NCBI GenBank assembly: GCA_019352075.1
Contig: JABBOA010000004.1
Span: 1 to 38,819, forward strand
Length of the DNA: 38,819 bases
Source of the DNA: Acidobacteriota bacterium
Lineage (GTDB): Bacteria > Actinomycetota > Acidimicrobiia > Acidimicrobiales > RAAP-2
Reading direction: 5' to 3'
Shown here: positions 25,038-33,807 of the stretch, piece by piece
Numbering within the stretch: the first letter of the stretch is position 1
How the letters are laid out: each line of letters begins with the position of its first letter
Translations under genes and position numbers: made by a program
Notes under the pieces: generated by a model
Told to the model about the DNA's origin: nothing
The model's input: only the letters and a program-made list of their open reading frames with translations
Databases searched by the model: none

Positions 25038-26011
25038 TACGAGGGCAGATCCTCGAGCATCGACGCGAGGAACGAGGACAGTCCGTCGCGCAGGGCGACG
25101 CTGGGAACGACCCCCAGGGCCGCGTCCGCCGTCGCGAGGAACCCCCGGGCCGTCGTGATCGTCGCCTCGACGCCACCGCTGGCCACGACCAACTTGCGGG
25201 CGCGTTCGCGCTCGTCGTCGCCCAGGGGCGCGCCGAGCAGGCTCCGCAGTTCGTCGCCCACCTTGTCGTCGCCCAGGGCGACCAGGGTGGGCAGGTTGTA
25301 GATGCCCTCGGCGAGGTCTTGGCCCGCGGGCTTGCCCAGTTCGTTGTCCACCGCGATGACGTCGAGGACGTCGTCGCGCAGTTGGTAGACCATGCCGAAG
25401 CAGCGACCGAACTCGGTCAGCGCGTCGCGGACCTCGTCAGGGTGTGCGGCGGTGAGCGCGCCGATGCGACAGCTCGCCGACATCAACGCGGCGGTCTTAC
25501 CTTCGATGGCCTCGTAGTAGTCGTCGCGGGTCCGCTCCACCGAGAAGATGGTGCGCACTTCGGCGACCTGGCCACGGGTCAACCAGGCCAGCGTGTGGGC
25601 CATGAGTCCCGCCACTTCGACGCCGAGGTCGGCCGCGATGCCGGCGGAGCGGGCCATGAGGTAGTCGCCGCCCACGATGGCGATGAGGTTGCCGTAACGG
25701 GCATTGACCGAATCGACGTTGCGACGGATTTCCGCCTCGTCCATGACGTCGTCGTGATAGAGCGAGGCGAGGTGCATCAGTTCCACCGACACGCCGCCCA
25801 TCAGGTCCTCGTGGGTGGCGACGCGTTCACCCATGGTGGCCGAGACGACGGCGAGGATGGGACGCAGTCGTTTGCCACCCGCGTAGATCAGGTGCGTGGT
25901 CACCTGATCGAGGTAGTCGTCGCCGAAAATTACCGACTCGGCCAGGAGAGATTCCAGGCGTTGGAGATCAGTTTCTACCTGGGGTAGTCGTAGGCGCTCG
26001 TGGGGGTTCAC
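25034..26011 (-). CDS. All-trans polyprenyl diphosphate synthase (GrcC/heptaprenyl type)
   Basis: 325 residues from GTG 26011. Trans-prenyltransferase: GGKRLRP (45-51) binds IPP, first Asp-rich motif LYHDDVMDEA (D87, D88, D91), second Asp-rich motif QLRDDVLD (D213, D214, D217), plus GKTAAL. HLASLYHDDVMDEA matches the medium/long-chain enzymes that make menaquinone side chains rather than short-chain FPP synthases. Chain length cannot be read exactly. It sits on the opposite strand between lysS and clpC, a position held by lsr2 in mycobacteria. TAGAGT six bases before the GTG suggests a leaderless mRNA. Confidence 0.88.
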   Translation of the reverse strand: MNPHERLRLPQVETDLQRLESLLAESVIFGDDYLDQVTTHLIYAGGKRLRPILAVVSATMGERVATHEDLMGGVSVELMHLASLYHDDVMDEAEIRRNVDSVNARYGNLIAIVGGDYLMARSAGIAADLGVEVAGLMAHTLAWLTRGQVAEVRTIFSVERTRDDYYEAIEGKTAALMSASCRIGALTAAHPDEVRDALTEFGRCFGMVYQLRDDVLDVIAVDNELGKPAGQDLAEGIYNLPTLVALGDDKVGDELRSLLGAPLGDDERERARKLVVASGGVEATITTARGFLATADAALGVVPSVALRDGLSSFLASMLEDLPSY

Positions 26012-26017
26012 TCCACC

Positions 26018-26023
26018 ACTCTA
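26018..26023 (-). promoter_or_regulatory. Putative -10 (TAGAGT) for leaderless polyprenyl synthase mRNA
   Basis: On the minus strand TAGAGT is followed by GGTGGA and the GTG start at 26011, exactly six bases. Confidence 0.5.
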
Positions 26024-26060
26024 GATGAGCGTCTTATGGCCCTATTAGGTGCAGAATGAA

Positions 26061-26075
26061 GGTGCGCGCCGCACC
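26061..26075. promoter_or_regulatory. Inverted repeat upstream of clpC
   Basis: GGTGCG-CGC-CGCACC is a perfect 6-bp inverted repeat with three central bases, immediately upstream of a possible -10 TACACT (26078-26083) and a short leader with AAAGGAA before the TTG start. It could be an operator; it does not clearly match the ClgR box of actinobacterial clp genes. Confidence 0.3.
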
Positions 26076-26112
26076 GGTACACTTCAATTACGAGAACGAA
26101 AAAGGAAGCAAA

Positions 26113-28611
26113 TTGTTCGAACGATTTACAGACCGGGCCCGGCGAGTCCTAGTGCTCGCGCAAGAGGAAGCGCGCGACCTCAATCACGCGTTCATCGGGA
26201 CCGAGCACATCTTGTTGGGGCTGATCCGTGAGGGCGAGGGAGTGGCCGCCAAGGCGCTCGACGCCCTCGGTGTGACATTCGACGTGGTGCGCGAGAAGGT
26301 GGAGGAGGCCATCGGCCCCAACTCCAACCCGAGTCCCGGGTCGCCGCCCTTCACCCCGCGCGCCAAGAAGGTGCTGGAGTTGAGTCTGCGCGAAGCGCTC
26401 CAACTCGGCCACTCCTACATCGGCACCGAGCACATGCTCCTGGGTCTCGTCCGCGAGGGCGACGGAGTGGCCGCGCAAGTCCTCAACGACCTCGGCGCCG
26501 ACATGGCGCGTGTGCGTACCCAAGTGATCCAGATGATGTCGGGCCAAGCGGGCAAGGAAGCCGGACCCAGTTCGGGCGCGAGTTCGAAGTCCGAGTCCGA
26601 GTCCTCGGGCGGCTCGGCCGTCCTCGACCAGTTCGGTCGCAACCTGACGCAGTTCGCTCGTGAGGGCAAGCTCGACCCGTTGGTCGGCCGTGACAAGGAA
26701 GTCGAACGCGTCATGCAGGTCCTCTCGCGTCGTACCAAGAACAACCCCGTGCTCATCGGCGAACCCGGCGTGGGCAAGACGGCCATCGTCGAGGGCCTCG
26801 CCCAGAAGATCGTGGCCAATCAGGTGCCCGTCACGCTCGCCGACAAGCAGCTCTACACCCTCGACCTGGGCGCGCTCGTCGCGGGCAGTCGCTACCGCGG
26901 TGACTTCGAGGAGCGCTTGAAGAAGGTGCTCAAGGAGATTCGCACCCGTGGCGACATCATCCTCTTCATCGACGAGATCCACACCCTCGTGGGCGCCGGC
27001 GCGGCCGAGGGCGCGATCGACGCGGCGTCGATCCTCAAGCCGATGTTGGCGCGCGGCGAGTTGCAGACCGTCGGGGCCACCACCATCGACGAGTACCGCA
27101 AGCACATCGAGAAGGACGCCGCGCTCGAGCGTCGATTCCAGCCGGTCAAGGTCGAGCAGCCCTCGATCGCGATGACGATCGAGATTCTGAAGGGTCTTCG
27201 TGAGGTCTACGAGGAGTTCCACGCCGTCAAGATCACCGACCAGGCGCTGATCGCCGCGGCGAATCTGGCCGACCGCTACATCGCCGACCGTTTCCTGCCG
27301 GACAAGGCGATCGACTTGATCGACGAGGCCGGCAGTCGTCTGCGCATCCGGCGGATGTCCGCACCCCCGGCCGCCAAGCGCTTCGACGAGGACATCGCGC
27401 GCGTGCGCGCCGACAAGGAGTCGGCGATGGAGAAGGGCGCCCTCGAACAGGCCAAGGCCCTCGAGGAGCAAGAGCGCGAGCTCATCGCCAAGAAGGACGA
27501 ACTCGACGCGTCGGTCAAGGCCTCCGGCGGCGACACCTTCGACATGGTGGACGAGGAGACGATCGCCGAAGTGTTGGCGAACTGGACCGGCATTCCCGTC
27601 TATCGCCTCACGGAGGAGGAGACCTCCAAGCTCCTGCGCATGGAGGACGAGCTCCACAAGCGCATCATTGGCCAGGACGAGGCGATCATTGCCCTGAGCC
27701 GCGCCATCCGTCGCACTCGCGCGGGGTTGAAGGACCCCAAGCGCCCGGGCGGCTCGTTCATCTTCCTCGGCCCGACCGGTGTCGGAAAGACCGAGTTGGC
27801 CAAGACCCTGGCGGAGTTCCTCTTCGACGACCAGGATGCGCTGATCCAGCTCGACATGAGTGAGTACATGGAGAAGCACTCGGTCTCGCGACTGGTGGGC
27901 TCGCCCCCCGGCTACGTGGGATACGACGAGGGTGGTCAGTTGACCGAGGCCGTTCGGCGCAAGCCCTTCTCGGTGGTGCTCTTCGACGAGGTCGAGAAGG
28001 CCCACCCCGACGTCTTCAACACGTTGTTGCAGATCCTCGAAGACGGGCGTCTGACGGACTCCCAGGGTCGCGTGGTGGACTTCAAGAACACGATCTTGAT
28101 CATGACCTCGAACCTCGGCACCGCGGACCTGCGAAAGACCATTGGTTTCTCCAAGGGCAGCGACCTGGCCAGCCACGAGCGCATGAAGGAGAAGGTGCAT
28201 CAGGCTCTCAAGGCGCACTTCCGACCGGAGTTCCTCAACCGCATCGACGACACGATCGTCTTCCACGAGTTGACCAAGGACGAGGTCATCGCCATTGCCG
28301 ACCTGTTCATCTCGCGACTGCGCGAGCAGCTGGCGGTGCAGGGTCTGGGACTCGAACTCTCCGCGGCGGCCCAGGCCTATTTGGCCGACAAGGGCTACGA
28401 CCCTGAATTGGGCGCGCGTCCCCTGCGTCGGGCGATCCAGACCTACGTCGAAGACGTGCTGAGCGAGAAGATCCTCTTCAAGGAGTTCCACGCCCCCCAG
28501 ACCATCGTCGTGGACGTGGTCGAAGGCCCCGAGGGACCGACCCTGAGCTTCGAGGGTGTCGAGGGACTGCCGCCGTCGGTCGACTTCGAGGACCTGTCGC
28601 CGAACGCCTGA
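26113..28611 (+). CDS. clpC: ATP-dependent Clp protease ATPase subunit ClpC
   Basis: 832 residues. The TTG at 26113 is chosen because AAAGGAA lies five bases upstream and the protein then begins [16 protein letters not shown] exactly as ClpC1 does; an in-frame ATG at 26056 would add 19 non-conserved residues. Two Clp_N repeats ([19 protein letters not shown] and [19 protein letters not shown]) precede NBD1 with GEPGVGKT (216-223), ILFIDEIHT, a coiled middle region, then NBD2 with GPTGVGKT (553-560), [11 protein letters not shown] and a ClpP-docking region. It unfolds substrates for ClpP. Middle-domain wording is degenerate relative to the UVR motif. Ends with an acidic tail. Confidence 0.97.
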   Translation: MFERFTDRARRVLVLAQEEARDLNHAFIGTEHILLGLIREGEGVAAKALDALGVTFDVVREKVEEAIGPNSNPSPGSPPFTPRAKKVLELSLREALQLGHSYIGTEHMLLGLVREGDGVAAQVLNDLGADMARVRTQVIQMMSGQAGKEAGPSSGASSKSESESSGGSAVLDQFGRNLTQFAREGKLDPLVGRDKEVERVMQVLSRRTKNNPVLIGEPGVGKTAIVEGLAQKIVANQVPVTLADKQLYTLDLGALVAGSRYRGDFEERLKKVLKEIRTRGDIILFIDEIHTLVGAGAAEGAIDAASILKPMLARGELQTVGATTIDEYRKHIEKDAALERRFQPVKVEQPSIAMTIEILKGLREVYEEFHAVKITDQALIAAANLADRYIADRFLPDKAIDLIDEAGSRLRIRRMSAPPAAKRFDEDIARVRADKESAMEKGALEQAKALEEQERELIAKKDELDASVKASGGDTFDMVDEETIAEVLANWTGIPVYRLTEEETSKLLRMEDELHKRIIGQDEAIIALSRAIRRTRAGLKDPKRPGGSFIFLGPTGVGKTELAKTLAEFLFDDQDALIQLDMSEYMEKHSVSRLVGSPPGYVGYDEGGQLTEAVRRKPFSVVLFDEVEKAHPDVFNTLLQILEDGRLTDSQGRVVDFKNTILIMTSNLGTADLRKTIGFSKGSDLASHERMKEKVHQALKAHFRPEFLNRIDDTIVFHELTKDEVIAIADLFISRLREQLAVQGLGLELSAAAQAYLADKGYDPELGARPLRRAIQTYVEDVLSEKILFKEFHAPQTIVVDVVEGPEGPTLSFEGVEGLPPSVDFEDLSPNA

Positions 28612-28626
28612 GTCACACGTCGTTCC

Positions 28627-28632
28627 TAGAGT
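28627..28632 (+). promoter_or_regulatory. Possible -10 (TAGAGT) for leaderless radA mRNA
   Basis: TAGAGT lies seven bases before GTG 28640, within the 28-base gap after clpC. No Shine-Dalgarno-like sequence is evident there. Confidence 0.4.
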
Positions 28633-28639
28633 GGGTCGG

Positions 28640-29974
28640 GTGAAGGTTCACTCGATCCACGTCTGCCGCGAATGTGGCACGACGTCACCGCGATGGGTCG
28701 GACGATGCCCGGGCTGCGCGGCCTGGAACTCGCTCGACGAGGAGAAGTCGCTCGCGCGCCCTACGGTGTCGGGACCGGCGACGACGGTCGCGCTGCACAC
28801 CGTCGACACGGACCATGATCAGCGATTCTCGACGGGGGTCGGCGAACTGGACCGGGTGCTCGGCGGCGGGTTGCTGGCTGGCTCGACCACCCTGCTCTTC
28901 GGTGAGCCCGGGGTGGGTAAATCGACGCTGGCGCTGATGAGCCTGCGCGCCCTCGCCCGGTGCGCTACCCCCGTGGTCCTCATCGGCGCCGAGGAGTCGG
29001 CGGTCCAGGTCGCGCAACGAGCGCGACGTCTTGGTCCCATCCCCGAGGGCCTCGAGGTGGCGACGACGACGTCGGTGGCCACCGCGCTCGCCCTCATCGA
29101 GCAGCGTCGACCCGCGGTGTGCGTGATCGACTCGATCTCGGCGATGAGCGACGACGGCCTCAGCGGGGTCGCGGGTTCGGTGGCGCAGGTGCGCAACGCG
29201 GCCGAGCGGCTCTGCGCGCTGGCCAAGTCCACGTCGACCGCCCTGTTGCTCGTCGGTCACGTCACCAAGGACGGCGAGCTGGCGGGTCCGCGCACTCTCG
29301 AGCACCTCGTCGATACGGTGGTCCGCATCGAGGGCGACCGCTACGGCACCCTACGCGTGGTGCGCGCGATCAAGCACCGCTTCGGTCCCACCGGTGAGGT
29401 CGGGTTGCTCGAGATGGTCAACGACGGTCTGCGCGACGTGCCCGAGACCGCGATGACGCGTGGCCAGTCGGCGCCGGACGTGTCCGGCGTGGTCTTCACG
29501 GTGACCAACGACGGGTCACGGTCCTTTCTGGTGGAGGTCCAGGCACTGGTCGCTTCGAGTTCGGGCTCGCCGCGTCGCGTCGCGCACCAGGTCTCCTCGC
29601 AGCGGCTCTCACTCATGCTGGCGGTACTGGAGGCCCGTTGCGACATCGACGTGAGCGACGCGGACGTCTTCGCCGCCACCGCTGGCGGCCTGGCGGCGAC
29701 GGAGCCCGGCGTCGACTTGGCCCTGGCCCTCGCCGTCGCTTCGGCGGTACAGGGTTTCGCTCTGTCGCGCGCCCTGGTCGCGGTGGGTGAAGTCGGACTG
29801 GCCGGCGAACTGCGCGCGGTCAGCGGCTTGACGCGTCGCGTCCGCGAGGCGCAGCGCCTGGGCGCGACCCGTGCGCTCGTGCCCCTCGCCGGGGACCTCG
29901 ACGAGGTCGAGGGCATCAGCGTCGTGCGATGCGCGACGCTGGCCGCGGCGATCGCGGCGTCGCGCGGGACCTGA
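28640..29974 (+). CDS. radA: DNA repair protein RadA/Sms
   Basis: 444 residues from GTG 28640 (GTG 28631 also in frame). RadA is a RecA-like branch-migration helicase. The N-terminal zinc finger is C9-x2-C12 and C23-x2-C26 (CRECGTTSPRWVGRCPGC), Walker A GEPGVGKS (88-95), Walker B VCVIDSI, then a RadA motif that reads KHRFG (245-249) instead of the usual KNRFG. The C-terminal Lon-protease-like domain is present (DVFAATAGGLAATEPGVDLALALAVAS, VGEVGLAGELRAV). disA, a frequent neighbour, is absent. Confidence 0.95.
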   Translation: MKVHSIHVCRECGTTSPRWVGRCPGCAAWNSLDEEKSLARPTVSGPATTVALHTVDTDHDQRFSTGVGELDRVLGGGLLAGSTTLLFGEPGVGKSTLALMSLRALARCATPVVLIGAEESAVQVAQRARRLGPIPEGLEVATTTSVATALALIEQRRPAVCVIDSISAMSDDGLSGVAGSVAQVRNAAERLCALAKSTSTALLLVGHVTKDGELAGPRTLEHLVDTVVRIEGDRYGTLRVVRAIKHRFGPTGEVGLLEMVNDGLRDVPETAMTRGQSAPDVSGVVFTVTNDGSRSFLVEVQALVASSSGSPRRVAHQVSSQRLSLMLAVLEARCDIDVSDADVFAATAGGLAATEPGVDLALALAVASAVQGFALSRALVAVGEVGLAGELRAVSGLTRRVREAQRLGATRALVPLAGDLDEVEGISVVRCATLAAAIAASRGT

Positions 29975-30031
29975 GGCGTCGGGTCTCCTCACGTGGCCCG
30001 GCGCTTCGCACGGCGACGCTCCGCGGTGGAT

Positions 30032-31048
30032 CTAGAACGCCGTGGTGTAGCCGTTGATCGCGGGTTGGCCGCCCAGGTGGGCGTAGAGGACCCGCGAGCC
30101 GGGCGCGAAGGCGCCCTCGCGCACCAGGTCGATCAACGCGGCCATGGACTTGCCCTCGTAGACGGGATCGACGATCACGCCCTCGAGCCGCGCCAGGAGA
30201 CGGATGGCGTCGATGGTCTTCTGGTCGGCCACCCCGTAGACGCCGGCGTGCCAGCGCTCGAGCAGGACGACCTCGTCATCGGCCAGTTCGCGACCCAGCT
30301 CGATCGCCGCGGCGGTGCGTCGGGCGATGCGCGCGATCTGCTCTCGAGTCTGGGTCGCGGTCGCCGAGGCGTCGATCCCCCACACGTCGCGGGCGCGGTC
30401 CGAGTGAGCGAAGCCCGCGATCATGCCGGCCTGGGTCGAGCCGGTCACCGAACAGACGATCACCTTGTCGAAGCGCCAGCCGAGCGCGGCCTCCTGGTCC
30501 TGCACCTCGAAGGCCCAGGCCGCGAAGCCGTGGCCGCCCAGGGGGTGGTCCGACGCACCGGCGGGGATCGCGTACGGGGTGCCGCCGCGTTCGCGTACCT
30601 CGGCCAGGGCCCTCTCCCAGGAGGGACGAACGCCGATGTCGAAGGTCGCCGGATCCAGGCGGACGTGGGCGCCCATCAGTCGGCTGAGCAGGATATTGCC
30701 GGTGGTCTCGTAGTGGGGTTCGTCCCACGGGACCCAGTGCTCCTGCACGAGCACGCACGACAGCCCGAGATGGGCCGCGACCGCCGCCACCTGACGGGTG
30801 TGATTGGACTGCACGCCACCGATGGAGACGAGGGTGTCACAGCCCTGCGCGAGGGCGTCGGCGGCCAGGTACTCGAGTTTGCGCGTCTTGTTGCCGCCGA
30901 AGGCCAATCCGGAGTTGACGTCCTCGCGCTTGGCCCAGATCTCGACCTCGCCGCCGAGGTGTTGACTGAGTCGATCGAGCCGTTGCAGCGGCGAGGGGCC
31001 GAAGGTCAAGGGAATGCGAGGGAAGGCTGCGAGAGCGGCACGCGACAT
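30032..31048 (-). CDS. acdS: 1-aminocyclopropane-1-carboxylate deaminase
   Basis: 338 residues from ATG 31048, with AGGAG four bases upstream; the longer frame adds only 11 residues. It is a PLP enzyme of the tryptophan synthase beta fold that breaks ACC, the plant ethylene precursor, into 2-oxobutanoate and ammonia. [11 protein letters not shown] holds the PLP lysine (K54) and [19 protein letters not shown] the nucleophile region (S81). Residues that separate true ACC deaminase from D-cysteine desulfhydrase are present: Y297-E298 in DPVYEGKSM and L325 in YAHLGG, equal to Pseudomonas Y294, E295 and L322 with a constant offset of three. Length equals the classical enzyme. It stands alone, converging with radA. 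Confidence 0.9.
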   Translation of the reverse strand: MSRAALAAFPRIPLTFGPSPLQRLDRLSQHLGGEVEIWAKREDVNSGLAFGGNKTRKLEYLAADALAQGCDTLVSIGGVQSNHTRQVAAVAAHLGLSCVLVQEHWVPWDEPHYETTGNILLSRLMGAHVRLDPATFDIGVRPSWERALAEVRERGGTPYAIPAGASDHPLGGHGFAAWAFEVQDQEAALGWRFDKVIVCSVTGSTQAGMIAGFAHSDRARDVWGIDASATATQTREQIARIARRTAAAIELGRELADDEVVLLERWHAGVYGVADQKTIDAIRLLARLEGVIVDPVYEGKSMAALIDLVREGAFAPGSRVLYAHLGGQPAINGYTTAF

Positions 31049-31112
31049 AGGGCTCCTGGTCGAGGTCGGGGGTAACGACATGATGGCACTCGCGACGCCG
31101 CACGCGGCGAAT

Positions 31113-31143
31113 CTGACACGTTCTGCGAAAAATTTGGTAGAAT
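31113..31143 (+). promoter_or_regulatory. Putative carD promoter
   Basis: CTGACA (31113-31118) and TAGAAT (31138-31143) are separated by 19 bases in a short AT-rich stretch. A start near 31150 would give a leader of about 48 bases ending in TTTGAGGAGAACCTGAGTC before the ATG. Confidence 0.5.
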
Positions 31144-31197
31144 AACTAATCCCCTAACGCGCGATTGCGCAACTTTTCTTTGAGGAGAACCTGAGTC

Positions 31198-31686
31198 ATG
31201 GCCACTCACAAGTACAAAAAGGGTGATCGTCTCGTTTACCCTCATCACGGGGCCTGCACCGTCGAAAAGATCGAGAAGATGACCGCCTTCGACGTCAAGC
31301 AGGACTACCTGAAACTGAAGGTCGCCTACACCGACTTGATCTTGATGGTCCCGGTGGCGAATGCCGAGTCCGTCGGTCTGCGCGACGTCATCAACGACGA
31401 AGAGGTCGAAGAGGTCTTCGCCGTGCTGCGTAAGAAGGAAGCGCGCATGCCGACCAACTGGTCGCGCCGTTTTAAGAACCACTCGGAGAAGTTGCGCTCG
31501 GGCGACATCTACCAAGTCGCCGAGGTCGTGCGGAACCTTTCGATCCGCGACAAGGACAAGGGCCTCTCGGCGGGCGAGAAGCGCATGTTGACGCGCGCGC
31601 GCCAGATCCTGGTCTCAGAACTCACCTTCGCCCTCAACGTGGACACTGACGCGGCGGAGGAAAAGCTCGCCTCGGTGCTGCCGTAG
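31198..31686 (+). CDS. carD: CarD-family RNA polymerase-binding transcription regulator
   Basis: 162 residues from ATG 31198, preceded by GAGGAG. The N-terminal RNA polymerase-interaction (Tudor-like) domain begins YKKGDRLVYPHHGACTVEKI, as in mycobacterial CarD; the C-terminal helical part (NWSRRFKNHSEKLRSGDIYQVAEVVRNL) binds DNA near the -10 and stabilises open complexes. It controls rRNA and housekeeping transcription. It leads the carD-ispD-ispF-rlmB run, the same order as mycobacteria except that cysS is missing before rlmB. Confidence 0.96.
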   Translation: MATHKYKKGDRLVYPHHGACTVEKIEKMTAFDVKQDYLKLKVAYTDLILMVPVANAESVGLRDVINDEEVEEVFAVLRKKEARMPTNWSRRFKNHSEKLRSGDIYQVAEVVRNLSIRDKDKGLSAGEKRMLTRARQILVSELTFALNVDTDAAEEKLASVLP

Positions 31687-31688
31687 CC

Positions 31689-32333
31689 GTGACGGTGGCC
31701 GCCGTCGTCGTGGCCGGCGGCCGCGGGGTCCGTTTCGGCGGACCGAAGCAATTCTCACTCCTGGCCGGTGAATCCGTGGCGGCGCATTCGGTGCGCGCAT
31801 CGCGCAGTGTGGCTCACTACGTGGTGCTCGTCGTGCCCGAGGGATTCACGGCCACTGATGAGGGTGCCGATGTCGTCGTGTCAGGCGGCGAGACCCGCGC
31901 CGATTCCGTGCGGGCCGGGCTCAAGGCTCTTCCCGACTGTGACGTCGTGGTTGTTCACGACGCGGCCCGGCCCCTCGCTTCGCCTCGTCTTTTCGCCGCG
32001 GTCGTCGAAGCCATCGCGAAGGGCGCCGACGCCGCTATTCCGGGTCTCAGCGTCACTGACACCGTCAAGCGCGTCGTTCGGCGCAACGGTCAGTCAGTGG
32101 TGACCGGGACGCTCGACCGGAGCGAACTCGTCACCGTGCAGACGCCCCAGGCCTTTCGCCGCAGCGTCCTGGAACGTGCGCACGCAGCCCTTGACGACGC
32201 CACCGATGACGCGGCCCTGGTCGAAGCCATCGGCGGCACCGTGGTCGTCGTTGTGGGCGATTCTCAAAACGTGAAGATCACCGAGCCCGCCGACCTCGAG
32301 CGAGTCGCCAGGACGCTGGAGTCAAGCTCATGA
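31689..32333 (+). CDS. ispD: 2-C-methyl-D-erythritol 4-phosphate cytidylyltransferase
   Basis: 214 residues from GTG 31689, two bases after carD. Third enzyme of the MEP isoprenoid pathway. The nucleotide loop is VVVAGGRGVRFGGPKQF, then GGETRADSVRAGL, VVVHDAARPL and TPQAFRRSVLERA. The family's usual AAGxGxR loop reads VAGGRGVR here. It overlaps ispF by four bases (ATGA). MEP pathway products feed the polyprenyl diphosphate synthase encoded upstream. Confidence 0.95.
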   Translation: MTVAAVVVAGGRGVRFGGPKQFSLLAGESVAAHSVRASRSVAHYVVLVVPEGFTATDEGADVVVSGGETRADSVRAGLKALPDCDVVVVHDAARPLASPRLFAAVVEAIAKGADAAIPGLSVTDTVKRVVRRNGQSVVTGTLDRSELVTVQTPQAFRRSVLERAHAALDDATDDAALVEAIGGTVVVVVGDSQNVKITEPADLERVARTLESSS

Positions 32334-32803
32334 GAATCGGTCAGGGTATCGACGTTCACCGTTTCAGTGACGACGCTGACCGGGAACTCCATCTCGGTCT
32401 CATTCGAATCGATCGTGAACGAGGACTCGCCGGCCATTCGGACGCTGATGTGGCCACGCACGCACTCATCGATGCCTTGCTGGGAGCGGCCAACCTCGGC
32501 GACATCGGACGTCATTTTCCGGACCATGACCCTCAGTATTCGGGTATCGCATCGCGCACCATGTTGGTCGCGACATTGGGTCGCGTGGCTCAAGTGGGTT
32601 TTCGACCCGTCTCGGCGGACGTAACCATAATCGCGGAGAAGCCGCGGCTAGCGGAGTTCATGCCGGTGATGTCCGAGGAGTTGACAGACGTGATGGGTTG
32701 TGTCGTGTCGGTGAAGGCCACCACCACCGAAGGTTTAGGGGCAATTGGTCATGGAGAAGGAATCGCCGCGTCCGCGATCGTTTTACTGGAGGAGTCCTCA
32801 TGA
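32330..32803 (+). CDS. ispF: 2-C-methyl-D-erythritol 2,4-cyclodiphosphate synthase
   Basis: 157 residues from ATG 32330. Zinc ligands are in GIDVHRF (D8, H10) and the histidine of LAGHSDADV; HALIDALLGAANLGDIGRHF and the C-terminal KATTTEGLGAIGHGEGIAA are family signatures. Normal length. It follows ispD directly with an ATGA overlap and is in turn overlapped by rlmB, so the three are translated as a unit. Confidence 0.96.
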   Translation: MRIGQGIDVHRFSDDADRELHLGLIRIDRERGLAGHSDADVATHALIDALLGAANLGDIGRHFPDHDPQYSGIASRTMLVATLGRVAQVGFRPVSADVTIIAEKPRLAEFMPVMSEELTDVMGCVVSVKATTTEGLGAIGHGEGIAASAIVLLEESS

Positions 32804-33663
32804 GTCCGCGTCACGCACCTCGTCGCAATTCGCCGGGGCGCCCCTCGCGTCAGGGTGGTCGCCCGATGACCGGTGGTCAGGTGGGTGGTCCCCGTCGAGC
32901 GCCGAGTCGCGAGAAGGAAGGGCTGGGTGGCGAACAGGTCGAGGGGCGACACGCGGTGCTCGAACTGCTTAAAGCACGACGTCGACCGATCCACAGGATT
33001 TATGTGGCCGATGCGCAAGACCCTTCGGATGTTCTCGACGCCATCGAGCGCGAAGCGCAACGTCAGCGTGTTCCAGTGCAGGTGGTGTCAATGGCGCGAC
33101 TCGATCGCGAAGCTCGCACCGAGAGTCATCAAGGGGTGATGGCGATAGCATCACGCCTCGAAACCGTGAGTCTCGACGAACTGTTGGAGAATCCGAATCC
33201 GTTCTTGCTGGTGTGCGATGGTGTGACCGATCCGCGCAATCTTGGTGCGATGTTGCGCAGTGCTGACGGCGCAGGGGTGACCGGCGTCGTGGTGCCGCGA
33301 CACCGGTCCGCTCGCATCTCGCCTACCGTGACCAAGACCGCCGCGGGCGCAGTCGAATATTTGACGTTCTGCGACGTCGGCGGGATCCCAACGGCCATCG
33401 ACCAACTGAACAAATCGGGTGTGCTCACTGTCGGTCTGGCTGGTGAGTCGGACGCTTCGCTCTATGACCTCGACCTCGGTTCGACCCCCGTGGCTCTCGT
33501 GGTCGGCAGCGAGGAAAAGGGTCTCGCACCGCTGACGCGAAAACGATGCGAGGCAGTGGTGTCAATCCCACAACTCGGAAAGATCAGTTCCCTGAATGCG
33601 GGAGTCGCAGTTTCGGTCGCAGCCTTCGAAGTCGCTCGCCAACGGAGTCTTACAAAGCGGTAG
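32800..33663 (+). CDS. rlmB: TrmH-family (SPOUT) 23S rRNA 2'-O-methyltransferase
   Basis: 287 residues from ATG 32800, with GGAGGAG five bases upstream. The first about 45 residues are basic and Gly/Pro/Arg-rich, then an L30e-like substrate domain (EGRHAVLELL) and the SPOUT knot: NLGAMLRSADGAGVTGVVVP, LVVGSEEKGL and ISSLNAGVAVSVAAFE. RlmB methylates G2251 of 23S rRNA. The tail motif usually reads SLNVSVA, here SLNAGVA. Family members with other RNA targets exist, so the exact site is inferred. Codon use is slightly less GC-biased than in genes upstream. Confidence 0.88.
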   Translation: MSPRHAPRRNSPGRPSRQGGRPMTGGQVGGPRRAPSREKEGLGGEQVEGRHAVLELLKARRRPIHRIYVADAQDPSDVLDAIEREAQRQRVPVQVVSMARLDREARTESHQGVMAIASRLETVSLDELLENPNPFLLVCDGVTDPRNLGAMLRSADGAGVTGVVVPRHRSARISPTVTKTAAGAVEYLTFCDVGGIPTAIDQLNKSGVLTVGLAGESDASLYDLDLGSTPVALVVGSEEKGLAPLTRKRCEAVVSIPQLGKISSLNAGVAVSVAAFEVARQRSLTKR

Positions 33664-33671
33664 TTCAATTT

Positions 33672-33700
33672 TTGTTGGCTTTTGGCGACCGTTGTATATA
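33672..33700 (+). promoter_or_regulatory. Putative promoter of the repeat protein gene
   Basis: TTGTTG (33672-33677) and TATATA (33695-33700) are 17 bases apart in an AT-rich gap. The leader would be about 100 bases, ending with GAGAGGT before ATG 33808. Confidence 0.4.
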
Positions 33701-33807
33701 GGATTCGTCAAGTTGGCTCAAAGTCTGTGATTTTGGCGGCCTTTGTAAAGAGTCGGCGAGCGATTCCTTGAACTGCAAACTCAACAGACAATATTGAGAG
33801 GTAATCG

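Noticed and set aside
26061-26075. ClgR binding site before clpC
   Set aside because: The inverted repeat is real but does not match the recalled CGC-N5-GCG style box well enough to name it.
26149-28491. 780-codon open frame on the minus strand opposite clpC
   Set aside because: It mirrors the clpC codons, as expected at high GC3, and has no recognisable domain.
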